Shown: positions 4,991 to 5,115 of the stretch, one piece after another
Numbering within the stretch: the stretch's first letter is position 1
Layout of the letters: every line of letters begins with the position of its first letter
DNA from: Paenibacillus sp. UBA6285
GTDB lineage: Bacteria; Bacillota; Bacilli; Paenibacillales; Paenibacillaceae
Direction: 5' to 3'
DNA length: 5,115 bases
Assembly: GCA_002438345.1 (NCBI GenBank)
Contig: DJUJ01000204.1
Coordinates: 29,772 to 34,886 of the forward strand
The notes under the pieces: model-generated
Told to the model about the DNA's origin: nothing
The model's database searches: none
The model's input: the letters and a program-made list of their open reading frames with translations, nothing else
Position numbers and translations under genes: made by a program

Positions 4991-5115
4991 ATGGACAATA
5001 TCGAGGACAAATATAAGGTGGCTCTAGCGCATATTGAGGAACTTAAGCTGGAAGTCACCCGGTTGAGAAGTCTACTGGGGCTTTTGGATGATGACAATAC
5101 AACAAGTACTAATGA
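4991..5115 (+). CDS. Unidentified protein, N-terminal 41 residues (3' end outside window)
   Basis: ATG 4991 is preceded by GTGAGG with an eight-base spacer and by a TATAAT box. The 41 codons are open to the window edge. They encode an acidic amphipathic helix with Leu/Ile heptads (YKVALAHIEELKLEVTRLRS, about 8-27), a LLGLLDDD segment, and a polar Thr/Asn linker. A short coiled coil followed by a linker is a common start in several large helicase-like or conflict-system proteins, including helicase-primase proteins of the TOTE type, whose N-termini as I recall them have a similar KY-AL-I-L-E-LR-LLG pattern. That resemblance is suggestive only; any protein with an N-terminal coiled coil, including an IS66-type transposase accessory protein, is possible. 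The gene is divergent from the DUF6155 gene, with 91 bases between the two starts. Confidence 0.6.
   Translation, partial: MDNIEDKYKVALAHIEELKLEVTRLRSLLGLLDDDNTTSTN

Noticed and set aside
4900..5097. N-terminal extension of the DUF6155 protein by 66 residues
   Set aside because: The extension is antisense to the divergent gene, has Ser/Leu-rich low-complexity composition, and a strong ribosome binding site supports ATG 4899 instead.

Overview
The window looks like chromosomal DNA of a low-to-moderate GC Gram-positive of the Bacillales, most like Paenibacillus. This is an inference from the strong AGGAGG-type ribosome binding sites, frequent TTG starts, a Sec-type signal peptide, a sigma-D-like motility promoter, and the style of the protein families. 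No rRNA, tRNA or CRISPR array is present.

Left part (1-2710), housekeeping or accessory metabolism. A methyl-accepting chemotaxis receptor runs leftward off the window; only its N-terminal membrane anchor and dCache sensor are inside. It is divergent from a complete secreted amidase-signature enzyme. Both genes use TTG starts behind good Shine-Dalgarno sites, and the receptor has a sigma-D-like promoter. The amidase is followed by a strong hairpin with a T run at 2661-2709, which may also be the left end of an insertion sequence.

Middle part (2659-3500), mobile-element debris. The N-terminal half of an IS3-type OrfA lies on the plus strand with two in-frame TAG codons. It abuts, within about ten bases, a minus-strand piece that looks like the N-terminal region of a tyrosine integrase. 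Next come an 11-bp tandem repeat, a perfect bidirectional hairpin terminator, and about 135 bases in which I recognise no gene.

Right part (3501-5115), accessory or defence-type cargo. A minus-strand two-gene cassette encodes a small putative antitoxin and a zeta-toxin-like P-loop kinase, with its own extended -10 promoter. Upstream of it on the same strand is a DUF6155-family gene. Divergent from that, at the right edge, is the first 41 codons of a coiled-coil-starting protein; it could be the start of a large helicase-type protein, but too little is visible to decide.

The layout of integrase and IS scraps followed by a toxin-antitoxin pair and orphan genes fits a decayed genomic island. 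The most interesting items are the zeta-type cassette with its non-epsilon antitoxin and the truncated gene at the right edge. Nothing in the window proves a wholly new system.
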